Source: Sporosarcina sp. FSL K6-1508 (lineage in GTDB: Bacteria > Bacillota > Bacilli > Bacillales_A > Planococcaceae). From it: 64,000 nt of DNA. Positions 27,262 through 35,268 of the stretch are shown in pieces. The stretch covers positions 3,173,001 through 3,237,000 of the forward strand of contig NZ_JBBOXF010000001.1 in assembly GCF_038007465.1 (NCBI RefSeq), read 5' to 3'. Every line of letters begins with the position of its first letter. Positions within the stretch are counted from its first letter, which is position 1. The translations under genes were made by a program, and so were the position numbers. The notes under the pieces were generated by a model. It did not search any database. It was not told the origin of the DNA and saw nothing but the letters and a program-made list of their open reading frames with translations.

Positions 27262-27323
27262 TTGACGACTCGTATACAATTGTATACAATGAGGATTATT
27301 AAGATGAGTATACAAACGTATAC
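27262..27323 (+). promoter_or_regulatory. Promoter with two identical-layout palindromic operators
   Basis: TTGACG (27262-27267) and TACAAT (27285-27290) are 17 nt apart. GTATACAATTGTATAC (27272-27287) is a perfect 16-bp palindrome filling the spacer and overlapping the -10. A second copy GTATACAAACGTATAC (27308-27323) lies 36 bp downstream, just after the expected transcription start. Repression by a dimeric regulator binding both is likely; the regulator is not evident. Confidence 0.7.
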
Positions 27324-27341
27324 AAAGAAAGGTGATTGATT

Positions 27342-27677
27342 ATGAGAGATGAACAGGCTAAGAAAGAAGGACGTCACCGTGGTAGGCGTCGTGATGGAGA
27401 AGAGGGTTCACATCAGCGTGGGGCGAAAACCTTTCGCCGCGGGAGGGCTATTGCTTTTTTAGAGCGCATGCATCTGAAGCGTTCCACGACTAAACAGCAG
27501 TTAGATCAACCCGAGTTTCAATCGATTCAGCCCATTTTAATTGGTGAATTAAAAGCAATTGATATGGTCATTAATGAATTTATTCAACTATTTGAAATCA
27601 ATGAGGATGAAATGGTTGATAGTAACAAGTCAGTAGATGCGAATGAGGAAGGGATTGAAATGGATGAAACAAATTAA
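27342..27677 (+). CDS. Arg-rich small protein of unknown function
   Basis: 111 residues. The N-terminal 40 residues are rich in Arg, His, Lys and Gly (KKEGRHRGRRRDGEEG, KTFRRGRAIAFLERM), followed by a helical middle (TTKQQLDQPEFQSIQPILIG, ELKAIDMVINEFIQLFEI) and an acidic tail. The basic head could bind nucleic acid. ATG 27342 follows GAAAGGTG by about 7 nt. Its end overlaps the O-methyltransferase by 14 nt. Not assigned to a family; it may or may not be the factor that binds the twin palindromes upstream. Confidence 0.65.
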   Translation: MRDEQAKKEGRHRGRRRDGEEGSHQRGAKTFRRGRAIAFLERMHLKRSTTKQQLDQPEFQSIQPILIGELKAIDMVINEFIQLFEINEDEMVDSNKSVDANEEGIEMDETN

Positions 27678-28302
27678 CGGTTATATCGATGCAGTGTTTA
27701 CAAAGCAAGATGCTCTGTTGGAGGGAGTGATTGCGTCCATTGAAGAAAACGGCATGCCTGCCATATCGGTTTCACCTTCTTCTGGCAAGCTGCTCACGAT
27801 GCTGACAGCTATTTCAGGGGCAGAAAATGTACTGGAAATCGGTGCACTTGGCGGTTATAGCGGAATTTGTCTTGCCAGAGGATTGGGTAGTGAAGGGAAA
27901 TTGACATCCCTTGAATTAGAGGAGAGATACGCAACGTTAGCATCCAACAATCTAACTAAAGCTGGCTTTGGCAATCAAGTATCCTATATGACGGGGGCTG
28001 CTTTGCAAAGCCTTGAGAAACTAGTTGATGAGAATCAGCGATTTGATTTTTTCTTTATTGATGCGGATAAAGAAAACTATGAAAATTACTTAGACTATTG
28101 TATTCGGCTTGCAGATTCGGGTGCTGTGATCGTTACGGATAATGTTCTGGCTGGCGGTAGTGTAGTGGACGAGGGTGCTAAATCTAAACGCTATACGGAA
28201 TTAATGAAGACCTTCAATGAAACTGTGGCCAATCATCCCCAATTAGAATCGCTTCTTATTCCAATTGGGGATGGACTGACGATTTCAAGAGTTAAGAAAT
28301 AA
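27664..28302 (+). CDS. O-methyltransferase (family 3, YrrM/TrmR-like)
   Basis: 212 residues. AdoMet motif VLEIGALGGYSGICLARGL (about residue 58), FDFFFIDADKENYENYLDY (about residue 130) and VTDNVLAGGSVVDE are hallmarks of catechol/caffeoyl-CoA-type O-methyltransferases. Bacillus YrrM/TrmR, of the same fold and length, methylates 5-hydroxyuridine in tRNA. Whether this copy acts on tRNA or a small phenol is not decidable here. ATG 27664 has GAGGAAGGG upstream. Confidence 0.83.
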   Translation: MKQINGYIDAVFTKQDALLEGVIASIEENGMPAISVSPSSGKLLTMLTAISGAENVLEIGALGGYSGICLARGLGSEGKLTSLELEERYATLASNNLTKAGFGNQVSYMTGAALQSLEKLVDENQRFDFFFIDADKENYENYLDYCIRLADSGAVIVTDNVLAGGSVVDEGAKSKRYTELMKTFNETVANHPQLESLLIPIGDGLTISRVKK

Positions 28303-28310
28303 GCAGGGAG

Positions 28311-28350
28311 TTACCGGGTTCTCGACGAATGAGAATCTGGTATTTTTCAT
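28311..28350 (+). terminator. Terminator after the O-methyltransferase
   Basis: ACCGGGTTCTC pairs with GAGAATCTGGT across a 7-nt loop, then ATTTTTC. Confidence 0.65.
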
Positions 28351-28417
28351 TAAAAAAGTCTACCCCGAGTGTTGTATAATTAGGAAAGTGGAATCGAAAG
28401 AAAGGAGACATTTAATC

Positions 28418-28711
28418 ATGACAACTTTAAAAAGTAGTTTACGGATATGCAGCAAGGGACATAACTATTATAAGAGTAGTGATTGTCTAAGCTGCCCGAT
28501 ATGTGAACAAGAACGTAAGCCTGACAATGGTTTTCTCTCAAAACTTTCGGCACCCGCAAGAAGAGCGTTAGAGCAGCAAGGTATTACGACGTTGCAACAA
28601 CTATCCACTTTTAGTGAAAAAGAGATTTTGCAATTTCACGGCATAGGTCCAGCTTCCTTGCCTATACTTAAAACTTATCTGGATGAAAATGGATTATTAT
28701 TTAAACTTTAA
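28418..28711 (+). CDS. Zinc-ribbon plus helix-hairpin-helix (alpha-CTD-like) protein
   Basis: 97 residues. An N-terminal CSKGHNYYKSSDCLSCPICE (about residues 11-30) forms a likely zinc knuckle. The second half (LSAPARRALEQQGITTLQQL, ILQFHGIGPASLPILKTYL) resembles the RNA polymerase alpha C-terminal domain/HhH fold, and such proteins are often labelled RNA polymerase alpha subunit although they are far too short. AAAGGAGA precedes ATG 28418 by about 9 nt, and TATAAT lies at 28375-28380. Confidence 0.75.
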   Translation: MTTLKSSLRICSKGHNYYKSSDCLSCPICEQERKPDNGFLSKLSAPARRALEQQGITTLQQLSTFSEKEILQFHGIGPASLPILKTYLDENGLLFKL

Positions 28712-28743
28712 CAAAACAGCATTTAATGTGTGAGAGTATCTAG

Positions 28744-29181
28744 GTGGGAGCCCAGCACTTTTATATAGTAATGACCTCATTTTCGCCACTCTCTGAATTA
28801 GGCCCTAATGCTAATACATTTGGCTCTGTAGGTATGTGGTCAGCAATAGGGATGATTCTAGTCTTATATCTCTTACCTTTAATTATCTATAAAATAAGAT
28901 TAGATGCCATCCGATATATTATTGCTATTTTTTGTAGTTTTGGGATACTAATCAATATTGCAGTCTTAGGGATTGTATTACTACTAGGTTTACGAACAGA
29001 TTCTTTTCCTTATTCTCTTGGAATTATGGGAATATGCATAGCAGCTCTACTGGTAAATCTCATTTGGTTCTTTGTTACTTTCCGGCTATCTAAAAATCCT
29101 TCAACTAACGTAAAGACAGAGTGGAGACTTATATCGAACATTACAACCAAACACGAAAGCAATGGAACTTTTAAAAAATGA
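28744..29181 (+). CDS. DUF5391-like membrane protein
   Basis: Up to 145 residues with three clear membrane helices after the conserved SFSPLSELGPNANTFGSVGMWSAIG segment (residues 12-36), which I associate with DUF5391. The N-terminus looks shorter than usual, and the first helix expected before SPLSE is missing or weak. The start is therefore doubtful (GTG 28744 or ATG 28771, neither with a good ribosome binding site), and the gene may be 5'-truncated. Confidence 0.6.
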   Translation: MGAQHFYIVMTSFSPLSELGPNANTFGSVGMWSAIGMILVLYLLPLIIYKIRLDAIRYIIAIFCSFGILINIAVLGIVLLLGLRTDSFPYSLGIMGICIAALLVNLIWFFVTFRLSKNPSTNVKTEWRLISNITTKHESNGTFKK

Positions 29182-29386
29182 CTCCAGCGAAATGCCGGAG
29201 CCATATAATCACAGCCAAGAGTATAGAGAATCCTTTTAGTAAACTGTCCCTTAATAAAAGTTCAGTACATACAAAACCATAAATCGTTTTAGTTTCCACC
29301 TAAAGAGAAAATCCGATTAAAAGGGAACTAGCGAGGCAGTAGTTCACTATTAAAGTTGTGCATGTGTTTTGTTTAACAATGTCGTT

Positions 29387-29890
29387 TTAAAGCACTACTG
29401 CCTGACTTTTTTTATCTTGGGAAGCATGCAGCTTTACCATAGCAAATCGTGCAATTGGTTGTATCACTAGACTCTCAGCGATTAAGACGATTAAGAAGTT
29501 TCTTGGCCAATTCGTTAGGAAGTTGCTGAAGATAGTTGAACTAAAACCGTTCCCTATGATATCAGCAATAAGCGTCATACAAATTGACATTCCAAGTACA
29601 GTAAATAAGATGCGAAATAAAATTTTGGCATTAAAGCTGTCTGTTGGCTGCGTAAATTTTTTTACCAATTTTTCAGCAATACGACCAATTAAAACCGGTT
29701 CAATGATCATGGCAATAATCCAGAAAATCGGTAACATTTTAATAATCGTTAGGGCAGCCTCTTGATTAAACTCTCCGAAAACTAGAATGACATTTAATGA
29801 CACCATAAACAGCACCGTCAGTGTACAAATGATTGCACCGTACAATGCACCTTCCTTACCGTTTCTTGGTAATCTTGTTTCTTGTTTCAT
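29387..29890 (-). CDS. DUF2798-type membrane protein
   Basis: 167 residues with four membrane helices arranged as two similar pairs, starting LPRNGKEGALYGAIICTLTV, which is the usual opening of DUF2798 proteins. Function unknown. ATG 29890 has GGAAGGAAG 6 nt upstream; the longer frame starts inside that site. Confidence 0.7.
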   Translation of the reverse strand: MKQETRLPRNGKEGALYGAIICTLTVLFMVSLNVILVFGEFNQEAALTIIKMLPIFWIIAMIIEPVLIGRIAEKLVKKFTQPTDSFNAKILFRILFTVLGMSICMTLIADIIGNGFSSTIFSNFLTNWPRNFLIVLIAESLVIQPIARFAMVKLHASQDKKSQAVVL

Positions 29891-30291
29891 TTTTTCTTCC
29901 TTCCTTTCCAAAAGCTTATTCGAGACCTTTGTAATATGCTAAATAAAGCAATAACTGTGCCAGTAATGGATTATGTTTTTGTAACATTCCAGACGTTTAA
30001 GCCCTGCACTTTTGTATTCATATTTAAGGTATACCACCCGGTCTGTTTGTTAGTGTAGCAAAATAAATCTCGCTGATGTAAGTGTTTTTTTACTTTGTTG
30101 TATAGGACGTGTTCACAACTTAGACAATAATAGGCGGGTGAGTTGGAGAAGGTATAGTAAATCACAATAAAGGAATTCGTTTTGAACAATCTTTTCCCCT
30201 CATAAAAAGGTGCCTATTTTCAAAAGCCTACTTGGTATGGAATGATTTTATGCAAATGACTCATCCTATTGAAAAGGAGATGAAGTCAATT
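29891..30291. other. Intergenic region
   Basis: Upstream regions of two divergent genes. A minus-strand frame at 29971-30189 has two cysteines spaced CLSC but no ribosome binding site or family resemblance, and was not called. Confidence 0.4.
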
Positions 30292-30627
30292 ATGCGAAAA
30301 ATAAGTTTAGCACTTGGAATTTTTATTATAATTAATGCAATTCCCACACATATCTCGACGATTCCTTATGCGCTACAAGCAATTCCAAGTTATGCCAAAT
30401 GGAGTAAGCTTGCAATTAAAGAGACCCAATCAAAATATCCCCATGCGAATATTATTGACTACCTGCATGAAGGGAGTGAATCTAAAGGGGAGTCAACAAT
30501 AGAAAGGTTTAAGTTGTGGTTAAAAGAGGGGGATAACGAATTCGGCGTTATTGTAAGAATTACGTATACTACCGAAACTGAAAAGGTGATAACTATTGAA
30601 CTTCAAGAAACTTCAAGAAACTTCTAG
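30292..30627 (+). CDS. DUF3889 family (YqzG/YhdC-like) exported protein
   Basis: 111 residues. An N-terminal signal peptide (MRKISLALGIFIIINAIPTH) is followed by the family core SYAKWSKLAIKETQSKYPHA, FKLWLKEGDNEFGVIVRIT and TEKVITIELQET. Homologues in Bacillus are small secreted or membrane-attached proteins of unknown function. ATG 30292 follows AAAAGGAGATGAAGTC. The longer frame would destroy the signal peptide. Confidence 0.83.
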   Translation: MRKISLALGIFIIINAIPTHISTIPYALQAIPSYAKWSKLAIKETQSKYPHANIIDYLHEGSESKGESTIERFKLWLKEGDNEFGVIVRITYTTETEKVITIELQETSRNF

Positions 30628-30762
30628 ATAAGCCATAGCGAGAATAACTAGGCTTCGTGCTGGTCATGACATACTTGAAAGTCATTAGCATGACGAAAAG
30701 TGTCTTAGACCTAAAGGCAAATGCTTAAATTCAATTTATTAAAGAAAATTAATCTACTTGTA

Positions 30763-30784
30763 CATATAAGGATATCGTTATATG
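30763..30784. promoter_or_regulatory. ArsR-type operator before arsR
   Basis: CATATAA and TTATATG form a perfect 7-bp inverted repeat with an 8-nt centre, placed 24 bp before the arsR start, resembling ATATAAG..TATATG sites of ArsR-family repressors. Confidence 0.6.
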
Positions 30785-30807
30785 ATGATTTAGAGGAGGG
30801 ATAACTG

Positions 30808-31155
30808 ATGAATGAAACAGTAACGATTGATATTCAGCGAGCATCACAACTCTTAAAATTACTCGGAGATCCAACACGTTTGACCATGATGCAATTACTT
30901 AAGTCACATGAGTGCTGTGTGTGTGAATTTGTTGAGATTTTTAATATGAGTCAGCCGGCGATCAGTCAGCATTTGCGTAAACTGAGGGATATTAAGTTAG
31001 TCAAAGAAGAACGTAAAGGGCAATGGATTTTCTTCTCGATTAATAAAAGTCATGAAGACTATTCGTTTATTCAAAGCATTCTTGAACAACTGCCCAAACA
31101 GGATGAGTCCATAGAAAAACTGGAAGTGCAAGGGCTTAGAGTTTGTTGTGAGTAG
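30808..31155 (+). CDS. arsR: ArsR-family metalloregulator
   Basis: 115 residues. Winged HTH with LLGDPTRLTMMQLL, the metal-site motif SHECCVCEFVEIF on the recognition helix (about residue 35), MSQPAISQHLRKLRD and a C-terminal Cys pair (RVCCE). The ECCVCEF motif is the arsenite/antimonite site of classical ArsR. AGGAGGG precedes the start. It is followed 15 nt later by arsB. Confidence 0.88.
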   Translation: MNETVTIDIQRASQLLKLLGDPTRLTMMQLLKSHECCVCEFVEIFNMSQPAISQHLRKLRDIKLVKEERKGQWIFFSINKSHEDYSFIQSILEQLPKQDESIEKLEVQGLRVCCE

Positions 31156-31170
31156 GAAGGAGAAAAAATA

Positions 31171-32469
31171 TTGGTTTCGGTAATAACGGCTTCATTGATA
31201 TTCATCATTACACTTATTTTTGTTATCTGGCAGCCTAGAAATTTATCAATAGGATGGTCCGCCTGTATTGGAGCAATGATATCTCTGTTAGTAGGAGTAG
31301 TTAACTTTCAAGACGTTATTGATGTGACAGGGATTGTATGGAATGCGACTCTTGCTTTCATCGCCATTATAATCATCTCATTGATCTTAGATGAAATCGG
31401 ATTCTTCGAGTGGGCTGCTCTACATATGGCTAGATTAGCTAAAGGCAGTGGAATTCGGATGTTTGTTTACGTCAGTATTCTGGGGGCAGTTGTTGCCGCT
31501 TTGTTCGCAAACGATGGGGCTGCCTTAATACTAACGCCAATCGTTCTTGCGATGGTGCGAAATTTAAATTTCAATGAAAAGATGATTTTCCCATTTATTA
31601 TTGCCAGTGGTTTTATAGCTGACACCACTTCATTACCATTAGTTGTAAGTAACCTAGTCAATATTGTTTCAGCAGACTTTTTTGGTATCGGTTTTGTTGA
31701 ATATGCATCCAGAATGATTGTCCCGAATTTATTTTCTTTAGTTGCAAGTATCTTCGTGTTGTTGCTATTCTTCCGTAAAAGTATTCCTAAAGACTATGAT
31801 GTCTCAGATTTAAAAGAACCGAAGGATGCTATCAAAGATATAAAATTATTCAGACTAACTTGGGTGATTTTAAGCGTATTACTTGTCGGCTATTTCTCAA
31901 GTGGGTTTACGGGACTTCCTGTTTCTATCATTGTTGGATTTACGGCCATATTCTTTATGATTATGACACAAAGAAGCCCCGTGGTTCACACGAAGCAAGT
32001 ACTCAAAGGTGCACCTTGGGCCATCGTTTTTTTCTCGGTCGGAATGTACGTCGTCGTTTACGGATTGCGTAATGCCGGTCTGACAAGTGTCTTGGCTGAC
32101 GTCATTCAACTGGCTGCCAATCAAGGACTGTTTGTAGCCACTGTTTCGATGGGCTTTATTGCAGCAATATTATCATCGATTATGAATAATTTGCCGACCG
32201 TCATGATTAACGCGCTAGCGATATCAGAAACGTCTACAACAGGACCAATTCGTGAGGCTTTGATATATGCAAATATAATCGGGTCAGATCTAGGTCCGAA
32301 AATCACTCCTATTGGCTCTTTAGCTACTTTATTATGGCTACATGTTTTATCTCAAAAAGGGGTGAAAATATCTTGGGGTAGTTATTTTAAAATCGGTATA
32401 CTCTTAACAGTTCCCACACTATTAATTACATTAATCGGATTGTATGGTTGGCTGTCATTTATTCAATAA
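31171..32469 (+). CDS. arsB: Arsenite efflux permease ArsB
   Basis: 432 residues with about 12 membrane helices, in the ArsB/NhaD ion transporter superfamily: [12 protein letters not shown] region, [23 protein letters not shown] helix 2, [11 protein letters not shown] (about residue 113), [16 protein letters not shown] and [12 protein letters not shown]. It exports arsenite and antimonite. TTG start with AGGAAGGAG upstream. No arsC reductase follows, so the operon as seen handles trivalent arsenic only. Confidence 0.9.
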   Translation: MVSVITASLIFIITLIFVIWQPRNLSIGWSACIGAMISLLVGVVNFQDVIDVTGIVWNATLAFIAIIIISLILDEIGFFEWAALHMARLAKGSGIRMFVYVSILGAVVAALFANDGAALILTPIVLAMVRNLNFNEKMIFPFIIASGFIADTTSLPLVVSNLVNIVSADFFGIGFVEYASRMIVPNLFSLVASIFVLLLFFRKSIPKDYDVSDLKEPKDAIKDIKLFRLTWVILSVLLVGYFSSGFTGLPVSIIVGFTAIFFMIMTQRSPVVHTKQVLKGAPWAIVFFSVGMYVVVYGLRNAGLTSVLADVIQLAANQGLFVATVSMGFIAAILSSIMNNLPTVMINALAISETSTTGPIREALIYANIIGSDLGPKITPIGSLATLLWLHVLSQKGVKISWGSYFKIGILLTVPTLLITLIGLYGWLSFIQ

Positions 32470-32623
32470 AAAAACGGTTTCATTATGTCGAAAAACTCCA
32501 CAAAGCGTAACGAGTTCATTAGGGATCTGATGACCCTTAAAGCAGAAGGAATGGGTGAATAGAAATGAAGTTTTTTCTAACGTGTTCGATGTACTTGAAC
32601 AATTTTTAAAGGAGGAATAACAA

Positions 32624-33109
32624 TTGAAAGCAGTAATAGAAAAAGTTGAGGATGGCTACATTGAACGATTTGAACGTTCTTTACATCATTCAGTGGAAAA
32701 AGTGTGGGTTGCTTTAACAGACAACAGAAAGTTGGAAAGATGGTTTTCTAATCTTCAAGTTATAGAACTTCGAAAAGGAGGGACCATAAAATTCAATATG
32801 AATGACGGGAGTGGGTCATCTATTGATATGGAGATAACAGATTTCAAAAAGGGTTCCATCCTAGAATATGAGTGGGGTGACGGTAGGGTTCGTTTCGAAT
32901 TATACTCCAAATCTGAGGGCTGTTTATTGATAATGAAAGAATTTATCAGCACACTAAATGATCATACACCAAAAGATTTGGCAGGATGGCATGTATCCTT
33001 AGATATTTTGAGCGCTTTACTGAATGAACATTACATGGACTTCCCGAAAGATGAATGGGAAAAATGGTATAAGAAGTATAGTTTGGCAATCAAACAGATT
33101 GAACAGTAA
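32624..33109 (+). CDS. SRPBCC/AHSA1-like domain protein
   Basis: 161 residues, beginning with the typical pattern IERFERSLHHSVEKVWVALTDNRKLERWF and ending with LAGWHVSLDILSALLNEH, both frequent in AHSA1-like proteins. Ligand unknown. TTG start, with AAAGGAGG upstream. It lies 150 nt after arsB with no terminator seen between, so it may be read with the ars operon. Confidence 0.75.
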   Translation: MKAVIEKVEDGYIERFERSLHHSVEKVWVALTDNRKLERWFSNLQVIELRKGGTIKFNMNDGSGSSIDMEITDFKKGSILEYEWGDGRVRFELYSKSEGCLLIMKEFISTLNDHTPKDLAGWHVSLDILSALLNEHYMDFPKDEWEKWYKKYSLAIKQIEQ

Positions 33110-33307
33110 CTATTAAAGATTGTAATTTTTGAAAATAGGGAAAAAAGTTGTGTAGATACAGATACAAAAGAAGAAATTTATGAGCAACTCAAATTCGTAA
33201 AACACCAATCTGTGGCACTTTGGGCCATGGATCATCCGAATACGCGGTCAAATTAGTTGTATATGTCCCTGATTTTGATGTCATCGCATAGTTGTAAAGT
33301 CAAAAAA
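33110..33307. other. Intergenic region with gene remnant
   Basis: A short coding-like piece, TKEEIYEQLKFVKHQSVALWAMDHPNTRSN (split by stops, about 33165-33256), looks like the tail of a lost gene. No intact ORF. Confidence 0.35.
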
Positions 33308-33339
33308 TTGACAATTCAAAAGGAACAAGTTAGTATAAT
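33308..33339 (+). promoter_or_regulatory. Promoter of the ABC-F leader
   Basis: TTGACA (33308-33313) with TAGTAT 17 nt later (33331-33336), or TATAAT at 33334-33339 with a 20-nt spacer. Transcription would start near 33346, just before the ribosome binding site of the first leader peptide. Confidence 0.6.
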
Positions 33340-33365
33340 TTTAAGAATTGAAAGGAGCGATAGAT

Positions 33366-33389
33366 ATGGGATTTGTACAACTATACTAA
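33366..33389 (+). CDS. Leader peptide 1 of the ABC-F gene (MGFVQLY)
   Basis: A 7-codon ORF, ATG to TAA, with AAAGGAG (33351-33357) 8 nt upstream. Such a strong site before so short an ORF, followed by a terminator and a resistance-type ABC-F gene, is the arrangement of antibiotic-responsive ribosome-mediated attenuators. Stalling on this peptide is inferred. Confidence 0.65.
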   Translation: MGFVQLY

Positions 33390-33395
33390 TTGAGA

Positions 33396-33532
33396 TGCAC
33401 ATAGTTTGTAAGATCACTCTTTCGGGAGGTTATTTGTTGTGTGCACTAGGTTAGATGGGTTGTAGAATTTTTATCGCTCTACGGATATCTATACCATTTT
33501 TAAGTACACAGGTTAATCTGTGTGCTTTTTTA
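33396..33532 (+). terminator. Transcription attenuator (alternative pairings plus terminator)
   Basis: The terminator is AGTACACAG (33503-33511)/CTGTGTGCT (33518-33526) followed by six T. TTGTGTGCACT (about 33437-33447) mimics the 3' arm and could capture the 5' arm as an antiterminator (2-nt bulge). That segment can itself pair with TGCACATA (33396-33403), directly after leader peptide 1. A ribosome stalled on the peptide would cover the latter, free the antiterminator and allow read-through. Confidence 0.6.
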
Positions 33533-33572
33533 TGTAATTTAGTAGAATTTCGAAGATTTGGAGGGAGTTTGC

Positions 33573-33596
33573 ATGGGGATGTTATTATTCTATTGA
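33573..33596 (+). CDS. Leader peptide 2 of the ABC-F gene (MGMLLFY)
   Basis: A second 7-codon ORF, ATG to TGA, with GGAGGGAG (33560-33567) well placed upstream. It lies beyond the terminator. Its stop codon overlaps the first base pairs of the hairpin that starts at 33595. It shares M-G at the start, Leu at position 5 or 6 and Tyr at the end with leader peptide 1. Confidence 0.6.
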   Translation: MGMLLFY

Positions 33597-33661
33597 TACG
33601 AGCTTGAAATAGAAGCTCGTATCGATCCTAGCTATCGATACGAAATTACAAATTTCGGAGG
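33595..33661 (+). promoter_or_regulatory. Candidate translation attenuator at the ABC-F start
   Basis: Hairpin A: GATACGAGCTT (33595-33605)/AAGCTCGTATC (33613-33623), perfect 11 bp, not followed by a T run. Hairpin B, mutually exclusive: CGTATCGAT (33618-33626)/ATCGATACG (33634-33642). Hairpin C: CGAAATT (33641-33647)/AATTTCG (33651-33657), touching the ribosome binding site GGAGG (33657-33661), and competing with B at its base. This is the layout of erm/cat-type translation attenuators. Confidence 0.5.
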
Positions 33662-33669
33662 TAGCGAAT

Positions 33670-35124
33670 ATGGAACAAGTATGTTTTGAATTAGAAAATA
33701 TCGAAATTTCCTATTTAGATAAAGAAGTATTAAAGATTGAACGATTAGCTGTACATCAATTTGACCGCATCGGCATCGTCGGGAAAAATGGTGCAGGAAA
33801 GAGTACGTTATTAAAATTACTTGCTGGCAATATTCAACCGACACGCGGAAAATTAAAGTGTCATGTGGAGAGCGGCTATTTTGCACAGGTTGAAGCCCCT
33901 ACTCATGCAGAAGCGGATGTAGCATTACTTGGGAAATTAGCAGTACCGCAAAATTCCGGGGAGTTAAGTGGTGGTGAGCAGACAAGACTGAAACTTGCAC
34001 AATTGTTTACGCATTATTACGAGACATTACTGATTGATGAGCCGACTACACATTTGGATCAAGAAGGCATTTTGTTTTTACTCAATGAACTACGCTATTA
34101 TTACGGAGCGCTTGTATTAATTAGCCATGATCGTGCTGTTTTGGATGAACTGGTCACTATAATTTGGGAAGTTGGTGACGGCGAAGTACATGTCTATTCA
34201 GGAAATTACAGTGCTTATCAGGCGAAAAAACAGTTGGAACGTGAACAACAGGCGCAAGCTCATGAACAATTCATAAAAGAGAAGCGTCGCCTTAAAAAAG
34301 CAGCGCAAGATAAAATGAAAAAAGCCGAAAAAATCGCTCAAGCTGGTAGCATGTAGAAAAAAGAATCGAATGCAAAGGCGAATCGAATGTTTGAAACGAA
34401 ATCGAAAGGAACAAGCCAAAAAGCGGTGCATCGCACGGCAAAAGCGATAGAGCAGCGCATGGAACAACTTGAGGAAATCGAAGCTGTACAAGAAGAAAAG
34501 CATATTGTGTTCCGCCAATCAAAAGCATTGGAAATGCATAATAAGTTTCCAATTATGGCAGACCAATTAACTCTCCAAGTTAACGATAACGTGTTATTAG
34601 ATAGAGTGAGCTTTCAACTGCCGCTTGGTAAAAAAATTGCGATTACAGGCGTAAATGGTGTTGGTAAAAGTACCTTACTTCACCATATCGCTACCGAAGG
34701 AAAGGGTTTAACATTTTCACCAAAAGTGAAAATGGGTTACTTCCAACAGATGGGTTACCAATTTAAGATAAATGAAACAGTACTGCAATTCGTAAAAAAA
34801 CAATCAGCATATGATGAAGGATTTTTACGCAGCGTTTTACATGCGATGCAGTTTGTAGGTACAGATATACAAAAAAGTGTGAAGTCATTAAGCGGTGGAG
34901 AGGCGATCCGTTTACAACTTTGTCAGTTGTTCTTAGGTGAGTATAATATTTTATTATTAGACGAACCGACCAATTTTTTAGACATTCATGCACTTGGAGC
35001 ATTAGAACGATTTATAGTTGCATATGAAGGAACAGTGGTATTTGTCGCTCATGATCAGGTGTTCATAGACAATGTAGCAGATCTGCAGTATCAGATTCAT
35101 GCGAAACAATTGAATCAAGTGTAA
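33670..35124 (+). pseudogene. ABC-F ribosomal protection protein (Vga/Msr/VmlR type) with in-frame amber stop
   Basis: The reading frame holds two ABC domains: GKNGAGKSTLLKLL, LSGGEQTRLKLAQLF and LLIDEPTTHLD, then GVNGVGKSTLLHHI, LSGGEAIRLQLCQLF and LLLDEPTNFLD. A charged linker joins them and there are no membrane segments. This is the antibiotic-resistance ABC-F architecture that dislodges lincosamide, streptogramin A, pleuromutilin or macrolide drugs from the ribosome. Codon 229 (34354-34356) in the linker is TAG. Downstream codons continue in the same frame (KKESNAKANRMFETKSKG) and ATG 34387 could restart the second half. Total length without the stop would be 484 residues, normal. The leader upstream is intact, so the mutation or sequence error is probably recent. 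Exact drug class not determinable. Confidence 0.83.
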
Positions 35125-35137
35125 TTTCAATTAAAAT

Positions 35138-35176
35138 CTAAGCCGTTGAGAATATCTCAACGGCTTTATTTTTTAA
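35138..35176 (+). terminator. Terminator after the ABC-F gene
   Basis: AAGCCGTTGAGA/TCTCAACGGCTT perfect stem with a 3-nt loop, then TATTTTTT. Confidence 0.85.
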
Positions 35177-35268
35177 GTTCCTTCAAGAGGAGGGACTTAC
35201 TGTCTAAGAATAGCTCACGCAAGTTAAATTACTAGGCTATTATAGTGGGAACTTTTCTTATTTTCGAA

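Noticed and set aside
29971..30189. Minus-strand 72-codon ORF with a CLSC pair
   Set aside because: No ribosome binding site, no family resemblance, and overlaps the probable promoter regions of two genes.
30640..30760. Riboswitch-like stems before arsR
   Set aside because: Only weak GTCATGAC-type inversions; the ArsR operator accounts for regulation.
33257..33454. 65-codon ORF across the ABC-F leader
   Set aside because: It overlaps the promoter and the alternative RNA pairings; the 7-codon leader ORF with a strong ribosome binding site explains the region better.
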